Below are positions 35,425 to 44,449 of a stretch of DNA of 64,000 bases, one piece after another (within the stretch, counting starts at the first letter, position 1; every line of letters begins with the position of its first letter). Source of the stretch: Streptomyces sp. CB00316 (lineage in GTDB: Bacteria; Actinomycetota; Actinomycetes; Streptomycetales; Streptomycetaceae); the NCBI RefSeq assembly GCF_001905595.1, contig NZ_LIXI01000009.1:186001-250000 (forward strand). The letters are read 5' to 3'. The position numbers were made by a program, and so were the translations under genes. Below the pieces are notes generated by a model, which saw only the letters and a list, made by a program, of their open reading frames with translations, did not search any database and was not told the DNA's origin.

Positions 35425-36501
35425 TCAGGCCGCGCTTCCCGCCGGGGTCCGGGCGGCATCAGGGTCCCGGGCGGTGCCCGGGTCCTCGGCGACCGCCGCC
35501 TTCGCCGATCCCCCGACACCGAGCTTCTCGAGGATCTTCCTCTCGATCTCGTCGGCGAGGTCGGGGTTGTCCTTGAGGAAGTTGCGGGCGTTCTCCTTGC
35601 CCTGGCCGAGCTGGTCGCCCTCGTACGTGTACCAGGCGCCGGCCTTGCGGACGAAGCCGTGCTCCACGCCCATGTCGATCAGGCCGCCCTCACGGCTGAT
35701 GCCCTGGCCGTAGAGGATGTCGAACTCGGCCTGCTTGAACGGCGGGGCGACCTTGTTCTTGACGACCTTGACGCGGGTCCGGTTGCCGACCGCGTCGGTG
35801 CCGTCCTTCAGCGTCTCGATCCGGCGGATGTCCAGGCGCACCGAGGCGTAGAACTTCAGCGCCCGGCCACCGGTCGTGGTCTCCGGCGAACCGAACATCA
35901 CACCGATCTTCTCGCGCAGCTGGTTGATGAAGATCGCGGTCGTTCTCGTCTGGCTGAGGGCGCTGGTGATCTTGCGGAGGGCCTGGCTCATCAGACGGGC
36001 CTGGAGGCCCATGTGGGAGTCGCCCATCTGGCCCTCGATCTCGGCGCGGGGCACCAGGGCCGCGACGGAGTCGATGACGATCAGGTCGATCGCGCCGGAG
36101 CGGATCAGGATGTCGGTGATCTCGAGCGCCTGCTCGCCGTTGTCCGGCTGGGACAGGATGAGGTTGTCGGTGTCGACGCCGAGCTTCTTGGCGTATTCGG
36201 GATCGAGGGCGTGCTCGGCGTCGATGAACGCCACCGATCCGCCGAGCTTCTGCGCGTTCGCCACGGCGTGCAGCGTCAGCGTGGTCTTACCGGAGGACTC
36301 CGGCCCGTACACCTCCACCACACGGCCACGCGGCAGACCGCCGACGCCGAGCGCGACGTCGAGGGCGGTCGATCCCGTCGGGATGACCTCGATGGGCTCG
36401 TTCGGCCGCTCACCGAGACGCATCACCGCGCCCTTGCCGAACTTCCGCTCGATCTGTGCGAGCGCGGTGTCCAGCGCCTTCTCGTGGTCGGTTCCTGCCA
36501 T
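35425..36501 (-). CDS. recA: Recombinase RecA, probable second copy without recX
   Basis: 358 residues. Complete RecA: Walker A GPESSGKTT near residue 67, MAW-type catalytic block VAFIDAEHALDPEYAKKLGV, Walker B LIVIDSVAALVPRAEIEG, loop L1 MGDSHMGLQARLMSQALRKI, loop L2 FINQLREKIGVMFGSPETTTGG, then NKVAPPFKQAEFDILYGQGI and a short acidic-poor tail. It would polymerise on single-stranded DNA, drive strand exchange and trigger LexA cleavage. Compared with Streptomyces housekeeping RecA as I recall it, several conserved positions differ (ERKFGKGA, EITDILIRSGAI, EGQMGDSHMG, SQTRTT). recX and the usual housekeeping neighbours are missing; an IS110 fragment follows. A possible SOS box lies upstream (36592). 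Confidence 0.95.
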   Translation of the reverse strand: MAGTDHEKALDTALAQIERKFGKGAVMRLGERPNEPIEVIPTGSTALDVALGVGGLPRGRVVEVYGPESSGKTTLTLHAVANAQKLGGSVAFIDAEHALDPEYAKKLGVDTDNLILSQPDNGEQALEITDILIRSGAIDLIVIDSVAALVPRAEIEGQMGDSHMGLQARLMSQALRKITSALSQTRTTAIFINQLREKIGVMFGSPETTTGGRALKFYASVRLDIRRIETLKDGTDAVGNRTRVKVVKNKVAPPFKQAEFDILYGQGISREGGLIDMGVEHGFVRKAGAWYTYEGDQLGQGKENARNFLKDNPDLADEIERKILEKLGVGGSAKAAVAEDPGTARDPDAARTPAGSAA

Positions 36502-36591
36502 GCGCTTCACCCGGTCCGATGGAGTGGCCCGCCGCACGTCGGAGAACGTGAGCGTCTGGTGCCGACAACGGACGTTTCGGAGATCCCAAAA

Positions 36592-36607
36592 GCGAACATC
36601 CGATCGA
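36592..36607. promoter_or_regulatory. Possible LexA (SOS) box upstream of recA
   Basis: GCGAACATCCGATCGA, compared with the actinobacterial consensus TCGAAC-N4-GTTCGA, has two mismatches. It is 91 bp before the recA start, the usual distance for a LexA site. Confidence 0.45.
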
Positions 36608-36886
36608 TTTTCGTGTCCAGTGAAAGGTACCAAACCGTGGGAAGCGGGGCGGGGTGACGCGCATCGGGCGGCTCCGGGCATAGTCCGAGCCGCCCGCCGG
36701 GCCACGGGCCTCCCTGTGTGAGGGAAGCCGAAGCGCAGCTGACCCCTCCATGGCGTTCTCCCGGTCGTGCGCTCCTCCATTCCGGCGAATTGCGGGTGCG
36801 AGGCGATCCGTTCCGTTCCGAGGATCGGTTACGAATAAGGCGCGAACGCGCCCGAGCACACGACGGACAGGGGCGTGAGGCAGGCG

Positions 36887-37396
36887 ATGACGGACATGGA
36901 TCGCAGGAGCATCCTGCAGCTGACCTCGGCGGCGGCCATCGCCGGCGGGCTGGTCGCAGGGGCGGGCGGGGCCGCACATGCGGCGCGCAAGGCCGCCGGC
37001 CAGATCGTCCTCAGGGGTAAGCGCACGGGTGCGAATATTCCGGACGTACTCACCGCTGGAGTCCCCTACTTCGTCCGGTACGACCTGTCGGACGAGCAGG
37101 GCCGCAGCGTGGGCACCGAGAACGCCCACTGTCTGCCCGTCGCCGTGGGGCTGGACGGATCGTTCGTCATCGCGACGCTGGTCCTGAGCCTGGACGACGG
37201 CATGATCACGGCTGCCACCGCCTTCCAGCGGCCGCTTCCCGCGGTGACGGAGCCACCGGTCAACGCCCGGCAGTGGTCCCACGCCTTCGCGATCACCGGA
37301 GGCACCGGAACGTACCTCGGCGCCGCAGGCTCGATCACGATCGACCATCCCACGAGAGACGAAGACGTACTCAGCATCGACCTGACCGCCCCTTGA
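36887..37396 (+). CDS. TAT-exported allene-oxide-cyclase-like barrel protein
   Basis: 169 residues. The start MTDMDRRSILQLTSAAAIAG is a twin-arginine-type leader ending around AHA-AR. The mature region (QIVLRGKRTGANIPDVLTAG, YFVRYDLSDEQGRSVGTENA, HAFAITGGTGTYLGAAGSIT) has the pattern of small beta-barrel proteins related to plant allene oxide cyclase and dirigent proteins. Bacterial members are extracellular and of unknown activity; a role in a cyclisation step is possible but not shown. ATG at 36887 follows GTGAGGCAGGCG. No linked biosynthetic genes. Confidence 0.6.
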   Translation: MTDMDRRSILQLTSAAAIAGGLVAGAGGAAHAARKAAGQIVLRGKRTGANIPDVLTAGVPYFVRYDLSDEQGRSVGTENAHCLPVAVGLDGSFVIATLVLSLDDGMITAATAFQRPLPAVTEPPVNARQWSHAFAITGGTGTYLGAAGSITIDHPTRDEDVLSIDLTAP

Positions 37397-37482
37397 GTCC
37401 GGGGCCGAGCTGGGCCTTCTCGGCCGCACCGCCAGGCACCTGAGGCGGTGCGGCCGGGCGGACCTGAGGAGGAGGCAGGCGG

Positions 37483-38022
37483 ATGGACGCCGACAGGAGT
37501 GGTGGGGCGACGGAACCTTCCGTGCGGATGCTGCTCGTCGCGGACACCCATGTGCCCCTGCGCGCCAGACGGCTCCCCGACGAACTGCTGCGGGCAACGG
37601 AGCGGGCGGACGTTGTCGTGCACGCCGGGGACTGGGTCGACCTGTCGACCCTGGAACTGCTGGAGGGGCGTGCCCGACGTCTGGTCGGGGTGTACGGCAA
37701 CAATGACGGCCCGGAACTGCGGGCCCGGTTGCCGGAGGTGGCCCGCGTGCGGTTGGGGGGCCTGGAGTTCGGCGTCGTCCACGAGACGGGGGCGGCCCGC
37801 GGGCGGGAGGCGCGCTGCGCCGCGCTCCACCCGGAGCTGGACGTCCTGGTCTTCGGCCACAGCCACATCCCCTGGGACTCCGTGGCTCCGGGCGGGCTGC
37901 GCCTGCTGAACCCTGGCTCGCCCACGGACCGCCGACGACAGCCGTACTGCACCTACATGACGTGCACGGTGGCGGACGGGGTGCTGGGCGAGGTCGACCT
38001 GCACCGCCTGCCCAGGCGCTGA
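37483..38022 (+). CDS. Metallophosphoesterase, YfcE/MJ0936 type
   Basis: 179 residues. All metal-binding motifs of the calcineurin-like family are present in order: ADTHVP (Asp, His), HAGDW (Asp), YGNNDG (Asn, Asp), VVHETG (His) and FGHSHIPW (two His). YfcE-like enzymes hydrolyse phosphodiesters in the cytoplasm; the physiological substrate is unknown. The ATG at 37483 follows GAGGAGGCAGGCGG. It ends before a CRISPR-like palindrome that probably acts as terminator. Confidence 0.9.
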   Translation: MDADRSGGATEPSVRMLLVADTHVPLRARRLPDELLRATERADVVVHAGDWVDLSTLELLEGRARRLVGVYGNNDGPELRARLPEVARVRLGGLEFGVVHETGAARGREARCAALHPELDVLVFGHSHIPWDSVAPGGLRLLNPGSPTDRRRQPYCTYMTCTVADGVLGEVDLHRLPRR

Positions 38023-38109
38023 CCGCTCCCCGCCTGGGCCGGGCGGGTCACGCCACGTGGACGTGCACCGCCCGCCCTGCGTCGCCACGAACCGCGCCAC
38101 GGCCGGAAA

Positions 38110-38141
38110 GGGACCATCCCCGCGCACGCGGGGATGGTCCC
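38110..38141. terminator. CRISPR-repeat-like hairpin between phosphoesterase and katG
   Basis: Perfect 15-bp arms GGGACCATCCCCGCG and CGCGGGGATGGTCCC around CA. The right half resembles the 3' half of type I-E repeats common in Streptomyces. Only one copy exists, no spacers, no cas genes. It likely works as a terminator for the phosphoesterase gene. Confidence 0.6.
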
Positions 38142-38166
38142 AGGTGTCGGCGCCCGTCCGGACCCC

Positions 38167-38206
38167 GCTGCCGGGGCCGGTGCGCGTAAGCACCGGCCCC
38201 GGCAGC
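38167..38206. terminator. Hairpin after katG
   Basis: Seventeen-bp arms (GCTGCCGGGGCCGGTGC and complement) with loop GCGTAA, 10 bp after the katG stop at 38216 (leftward gene). Confidence 0.75.
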
Positions 38207-38215
38207 CGGGAGTGG

Positions 38216-40471
<2,256 letters not shown>

Positions 40472-40745
40472 GGGTGATCCTTCCGGCCCCGGCGGGTCGA
40501 GGGGGCGCTGTACGGGGGAGGAGGATTCGGGCCGTGCAGAAGGGGCACCTGTGTTGCCAGGGTCTCGCCGAGGGGGCCCGAACGTCTTACGGACCACCGG
40601 GCCGGACGGTCCCGGGCGGTGCGACGAGGACGATGCTCGGAAGGCGGGCGGCGGTGCGCTCTCGACCGGCGGTGCCCCGTCACGTGTCTCTGCTGCCGTA
40701 CCGGACTCTTCCTGTCTCTTGGATGTCGCCGGGATCGATCCTACA

Positions 40746-40758
40746 ATGGACTTCGTCC
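40746..40758. promoter_or_regulatory. Fur-type operator between katG and regulator
   Basis: Perfect inverted repeat TGGAC-TTC-GTCCA embedded in ATGGACTTCGTCCAAGTC, the type of site bound by Streptomyces FurA/CatR. It lies 275 bp from katG and 100 bp from the regulator start. Confidence 0.65.
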
Positions 40759-40857
40759 AAGTCAAGAAGTGCGCTAAAACGATAACGACCGGGGTGCGGC
40801 GTGTCGGATCCCTCCAGGGGTCGCACGTCCCCCGTGGACCGGAACAGGTGGGACGAG

Positions 40858-41268
40858 ATGAGCGACCTCCTTCAGCGGCTGCGGAGCCGCGGCTGGCGCT
40901 TGACCTCGCAGCGGCGTGTCGTCGCGGAGGTCCTCGACGGCGACCACGTGCACCTGACGGCGGACGATGTGCATCTGCGTGCCGCCGTGCGCCTGCCCGA
41001 GATATCCCGCGCGACCGTGTACAACACGCTGGGGGAACTCGTCGCGATCGGTGAGGTGCTGGAGGTCTCCACCGTGGGCCGGGCCAAGCGCTACGACCCG
41101 AACGCGCGCCGCCCTCATCAGCACCTGGTGTGCTCCGGCTGCGGAATGGTCCGCGACGTCCATCCGGCCGGCAATGCCCTGGGTGATCTGCCCGAGTCCG
41201 AGCGGTTCGGGTTCGCCGTCGGCTCGGTGGAGATCACCTACCGGGGCTTGTGTCCGGCCTGCGCCTGA
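40858..41268 (+). CDS. Fur-family transcriptional repressor (FurA/CatR type)
   Basis: 136 residues from ATG 40858, the usual size of Streptomyces CatR/FurA; an in-frame GTG at 40801 would add 19 residues. Winged helix: SDLLQRLRSRGWRLTSQRRV, EISRATVYNTLGELVAIGEV. Metal/peroxide-sensing region: RPHQHLVCSGCGMVRDVHP with a CxxC, and a final CPAC for structural zinc. GGACGAG precedes the ATG. Its position next to katG suggests it represses katG and itself until peroxide oxidises its regulatory site, as known for CatR and FurA. Confidence 0.93.
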   Translation: MSDLLQRLRSRGWRLTSQRRVVAEVLDGDHVHLTADDVHLRAAVRLPEISRATVYNTLGELVAIGEVLEVSTVGRAKRYDPNARRPHQHLVCSGCGMVRDVHPAGNALGDLPESERFGFAVGSVEITYRGLCPACA

Positions 41269-41517
41269 CTGCGGCGGGCTTTACCGCCCCGCCGGAACGC
41301 GGTCGTGTACCTGCGCCGACACCACGGCGCGCCCAGGCGGGCCGGAGGAGCATGTCCTCGCCCGTGTGAAGCGTCGCGCGACTGCGCGATCTCGCCCTCG
41401 CCGGACAGGCCACCGGGTAAGGGGTGAAGGGGTCGGCTCGGGGCGGTGGCGGTTGTGGTGACGGGGCTGCCGCATGTGCGGCCGCCCCGTGCGGTGCCGC
41501 ACTGAGGCGGCGGTGCG

Positions 41518-41733
41518 TCAGCCCTGTGCGGTGTTGTCGCCCGCCTGCCCGGCACTCTCGGCCGAGTCGGCCTTCTCGCGCATCTTGCGCACCAGCTCCG
41601 CCTTCTGGGCGGCTGCGCCCTGGCGGTCGAGGTTGCGGTGCGGACCGTTGTTCTGGCGTTCGGCGCGGGACAGCTTCTTGCGCTGGCCGCCGCCCATGCC
41701 GACGGGGTTGTTGATGTTCTTGCTCACGGTCAC
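41518..41733 (-). CDS. Small basic protein, DUF6243 family
   Basis: 71 residues: MTVSKNINNPVGMGGGQRKK and then LSRAERQNNGPHRNLDRQGA, ending in an Ala/Glu-rich helix (QKAELVRKMREKADSAESAG). Conserved across Streptomyces with no known function; the Gly/Lys-rich front half could bind nucleic acid. Start GTG 41733 is favoured over GTG 41727 because GGGAG is five bases upstream. Confidence 0.8.
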   Translation of the reverse strand: MTVSKNINNPVGMGGGQRKKLSRAERQNNGPHRNLDRQGAAAQKAELVRKMREKADSAESAGQAGDNTAQG

Positions 41734-41956
41734 AGGTTCTCCCGGGGGTGATGTGAAGTGATCTGCGGATTCATCGGTGGGGGACGGGCGGCGACGCCGG
41801 AGGGTGTCAGCGGGGCCCGTCACGCCCTCACTCGTACATCGGGGTCTGGAAGAACATGACAAATACGTTACCCGGTTCCGTCGGCCCCGCAGACCAACCT
41901 TTTCGCCGCCCACCGAAGGCGTCGGCCCCCCAGGGAGGCGATGGCCTCCTTGTGCC

Positions 41957-42541
41957 TCAGGCGGCGAGCACGGCGGCGAGCATCCGACGGACGACCGGGG
42001 TCAGTTCGGCCACGTCGGGTACCGGGCGGCTCGCGGCCGGTGCCCCGGCGAGCCGGTCGTACAGCAGCCCGTCGGTCCAGGCGACGAGCAGGTCCGCAGC
42101 CTGCGCCGGGCGGGGGGCGCCGAGCACCGCCAGCAGGGTGGTGGCCCTGGAGCGTGCGGTGAGGCCCGCGGTCTCCAGCCCGGCCCGCAGCTCCGGACGA
42201 CGGGTCGCCTCAAGGCTGAGCTCGAAGCGCGCGAGCTGGCGTTCCCGCCCCACGGTCAGCCAGTGGTGCAGCAGTACGGCCAACGCCTCCGCGGCGGAGT
42301 CCGGGTCCGGGCCCCCGTGCTGCGCTTCCCACCGGTCCACGTCGGCGACCGTCAGTTCCGCCAGGCGGAGGTAGCAGGCGCTGATCAGGGCGCTCCGCGT
42401 GCGGAAGTAGTACGACGTACTGCCGGCCGGCAGCCCGGCGGCGGTGTCGACCGCCCGGTGGGTCAGACCACGCAGGCCTGCGGAGGCCACGGTGCTGATG
42501 GCGGCGTCGGCGATCAGGTTCCGGCGATCAGGAAGGGGCAC
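41957..42541 (-). CDS. TetR-family regulator of the adjacent monooxygenase operon
   Basis: 194 residues. N-terminal HTH: LIADAAISTVASAGLRGLTH, RAVDTAAGLPAGSTSYYFRT. The C-terminal part (HHWLTVGRERQLARFELSLE, LLVAWTDGLLYDRLAG) is a TetR_C_6-like ligand-binding domain. It is divergent from the FAD monooxygenase, and the 75-bp gap contains two near-identical palindromes (42546, 42578), so it very probably represses both directions. Ligand unknown; a substrate of the monooxygenase is plausible. Confidence 0.92.
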   Translation of the reverse strand: MPLPDRRNLIADAAISTVASAGLRGLTHRAVDTAAGLPAGSTSYYFRTRSALISACYLRLAELTVADVDRWEAQHGGPDPDSAAEALAVLLHHWLTVGRERQLARFELSLEATRRPELRAGLETAGLTARSRATTLLAVLGAPRPAQAADLLVAWTDGLLYDRLAGAPAASRPVPDVAELTPVVRRMLAAVLAA

Positions 42542-42545
42542 ACCC

Positions 42546-42567
42546 GCACTCTACAGGTGTAGAGTGC
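42546..42567. promoter_or_regulatory. TetR operator 1
   Basis: Perfect palindrome, arms GCACTCTACA and TGTAGAGTGC with spacer GG. Only 4 bp from the tetR start codon. Confidence 0.85.
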
Positions 42568-42577
42568 GGAGCGTCGT

Positions 42578-42595
42578 CCTCTACAGATGTAGAGG
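42578..42595. promoter_or_regulatory. TetR operator 2
   Basis: Perfect palindrome, arms CCTCTACA and TGTAGAGG with spacer GA. Centre is 30 bp from operator 1, three helical turns, placing two dimers on the same DNA face. 21 bp from the monooxygenase start. Confidence 0.85.
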
Positions 42596-42616
42596 AGGTG
42601 TGAGTGAAGGAGGGGC

Positions 42617-43837
42617 GTGGTCGATATGGGTGTTCGTCATGCTGTCGTGGCCGGAGGCGGGATCGGGGGTCTCGCCGCGGCGGTGGCCCTGAGCCGCCGG
42701 GGATGGCGTGTGACCGTGTGCGAACGGGCTCCCGTCCTCACCGGTATCGGCGCGGGCATCGTGCTCGCCCCCAACGCACTGCGCGCCCTGGACTCGATCG
42801 GCCTGAGCCCTGAGGTGTGGGCGGGCGACACCCTGGTCGGTCCGGTCGGGCTGCGTACCCCCGACGGCACGTGGCTGAGCCGCGCCGGTGCCGGCGCGAT
42901 GTCCTCCCGCTACCGCCCTCCCGCGCGCGCCGTGCACCGCGCCTCCCTGATCGACGCCCTCGCCGACGCTCTGCCGCCCGGCGTCGTACGCCTCGGCGTA
43001 CCGGTGACCGGTGTGGACGACACGGGGGACGCGGTGGTCGTGCTTACGTCGGCGGGCGACCTGCGTGCCGACGTCGTCGTGGCGGCCGACGGCATGCGCA
43101 GCGTGCTCCGTGGACAGCTCTTCCCCGGGCACCCCGGCCTACGTCACGCCGGTGAGGCCGGATGGCGGGCGGTGCTGCCCGGCTTCGGCCCCCCGGTCCG
43201 GTCGGCGGCCGAGACCTGGGGCCGAGGGGAGCGGTTCGGCATAGTCCCTCTCGTCGACGGCCGGATCTATGTCTACGCCACCGCCGCGTCCGGCCCCGGT
43301 ACGAAGCCGGCCGACCACCATGCGGAACTGAACCGGCGCTTCGGCACGTGGCACGACCCGATCCCCGCACTGCTGGACCGGCTCGACCAGCGGAACCCCG
43401 ACCCCGTCGGCGTACTCCACCACGACTTCCACGAACTGGCCTCGCCCCTGCCCCGATTCCACTCCGGCCGGGTGGCCCTGCTCGGTGACGCCGCCCACGC
43501 GATGACGCCCAACATGGGCCAGGGCGGCTGCCAGGCCATCGAGGACGCGGTCGTCATGGCGCACCTCCTCGCGGATGACGCCGACGTACCGGCTGCCCTC
43601 GCCGCCTACACGCAGGCCAGACACCGGCGTACCACCCGCATCAGCATCCGCTCCCGGCGCATCGGTGAACTCGCCCGGCTCTCCCACCCCGTGGCCGTGT
43701 CCGCCAGGAACCTCGTCGTACGGGCCACGCCGTCAGCGGTCACGTCGAGGGCTCTGGACACCGTCCTCGGCTGGCAGCCCCCGTCCGGCCCCACATCGCC
43801 CTCGCGGCCCTCCGTCACCACCAAGGAGCAACCATGA
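42617..43837 (+). CDS. FAD-dependent monooxygenase (PHBH-like)
   Basis: 406 residues. FAD-binding GGGIGGLAAAVAL at the N-terminus, middle DG motif VVVAADGMRSVLRGQL, and GD motif GRVALLGDAAHAMTPNMGQGG near residue 290; typical of class A aromatic hydroxylases. GTG 42617 and ATG 42626 are both possible: GGAGG is 3-4 bases from the GTG and 12 from the ATG. It is controlled by the divergent TetR and its stop overlaps the next gene (ATGA). Possible roles are xenobiotic or antibiotic hydroxylation; substrate not deducible. Confidence 0.93.
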   Translation: MVDMGVRHAVVAGGGIGGLAAAVALSRRGWRVTVCERAPVLTGIGAGIVLAPNALRALDSIGLSPEVWAGDTLVGPVGLRTPDGTWLSRAGAGAMSSRYRPPARAVHRASLIDALADALPPGVVRLGVPVTGVDDTGDAVVVLTSAGDLRADVVVAADGMRSVLRGQLFPGHPGLRHAGEAGWRAVLPGFGPPVRSAAETWGRGERFGIVPLVDGRIYVYATAASGPGTKPADHHAELNRRFGTWHDPIPALLDRLDQRNPDPVGVLHHDFHELASPLPRFHSGRVALLGDAAHAMTPNMGQGGCQAIEDAVVMAHLLADDADVPAALAAYTQARHRRTTRISIRSRRIGELARLSHPVAVSARNLVVRATPSAVTSRALDTVLGWQPPSGPTSPSRPSVTTKEQP

Positions 43838-44319
43838 ACAGCGCGGTCACCTCCCGCCCCTTCCCCCGGGCGGACTCCGTGCGGCCCTTCAAGGTGGGCG
43901 CCTACGGATTCGTCCTCCTGGGGATCGGCCACCTCGCCCTCTCCGCCGTCGCGGCGTCGACCGCCCAGGCACCGGAGCGGAGCGAAGCCGAGAGGGCCAT
44001 GCGGGAGTCCACGTTCGTCCTGCTGGGACTGGAACGCACCGTCCTCGATCTCTTCGACGGTATGAGCATCGCCATGGCGTTCTTCGCCGCTGCCTGCGGC
44101 CTGCTCATCCTCGCCGCCGTCCGCCACGCCCCTGCCCTCGTCCAGCGCCGCACTGCCTTCGGATGGACGGCCCTGGCAGTCTCCCTGGCCGTCCTGGCGA
44201 CAGCCGTTCTCCTGCTTCCCCCTCCACCGATCGTCGTCCTCACCGTCACCAGTTGCGCCTTCGCCCTGTCGCTGCGCAGGGCTGCGGCTCCCACCGCCCG
44301 TGCGGCCGCAGGTGCGTGA
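43834..44319 (+). CDS. Four-TM membrane protein, LIC_13387-like
   Basis: 161 residues with four predicted helices (VGAYGFVLLGIGHLALSAVA, DGMSIAMAFFAAACGLLILA, TALAVSLAVLATAVLLLPPP, IVVLTVTSCAFALSL). This fits the small four-helix LIC_13387 group. The ATG overlaps the monooxygenase stop, so it is co-regulated by the TetR protein. Function unknown; it could support export or membrane access of the monooxygenase substrate. Confidence 0.75.
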   Translation: MNSAVTSRPFPRADSVRPFKVGAYGFVLLGIGHLALSAVAASTAQAPERSEAERAMRESTFVLLGLERTVLDLFDGMSIAMAFFAAACGLLILAAVRHAPALVQRRTAFGWTALAVSLAVLATAVLLLPPPPIVVLTVTSCAFALSLRRAAAPTARAAAGA

Positions 44320-44395
44320 CGCATGACGCAGCAGGCGGAATCGTCGTCCGGCACTGCGGGATGGCGTCGTCTCCCGTGGTGCAGCGATACTGCGA

Positions 44396-44437
44396 CCGAC
44401 CGTTCCGTCAAAACCGGTCTGTCGGAACCGTTCTGTC
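44396..44437. repeat. Three tandem 14-bp repeats before a secreted protein gene
   Basis: Units ACCGTTCCGTCAAA, ACCGGTCTGTCGGA and ACCGTTCTGTCGAA lie head to tail with exact 14-bp period, ending 12 bp before the GTG at 44450. They may be regulator-binding half sites or part of the leader. Confidence 0.65.
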
Positions 44438-44449
44438 GAAAGGGCCCAC

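Noticed and set aside
38110..38141. CRISPR array
   Set aside because: Only a single palindromic repeat-like unit is present; no spacers, second repeat, leader or cas genes.
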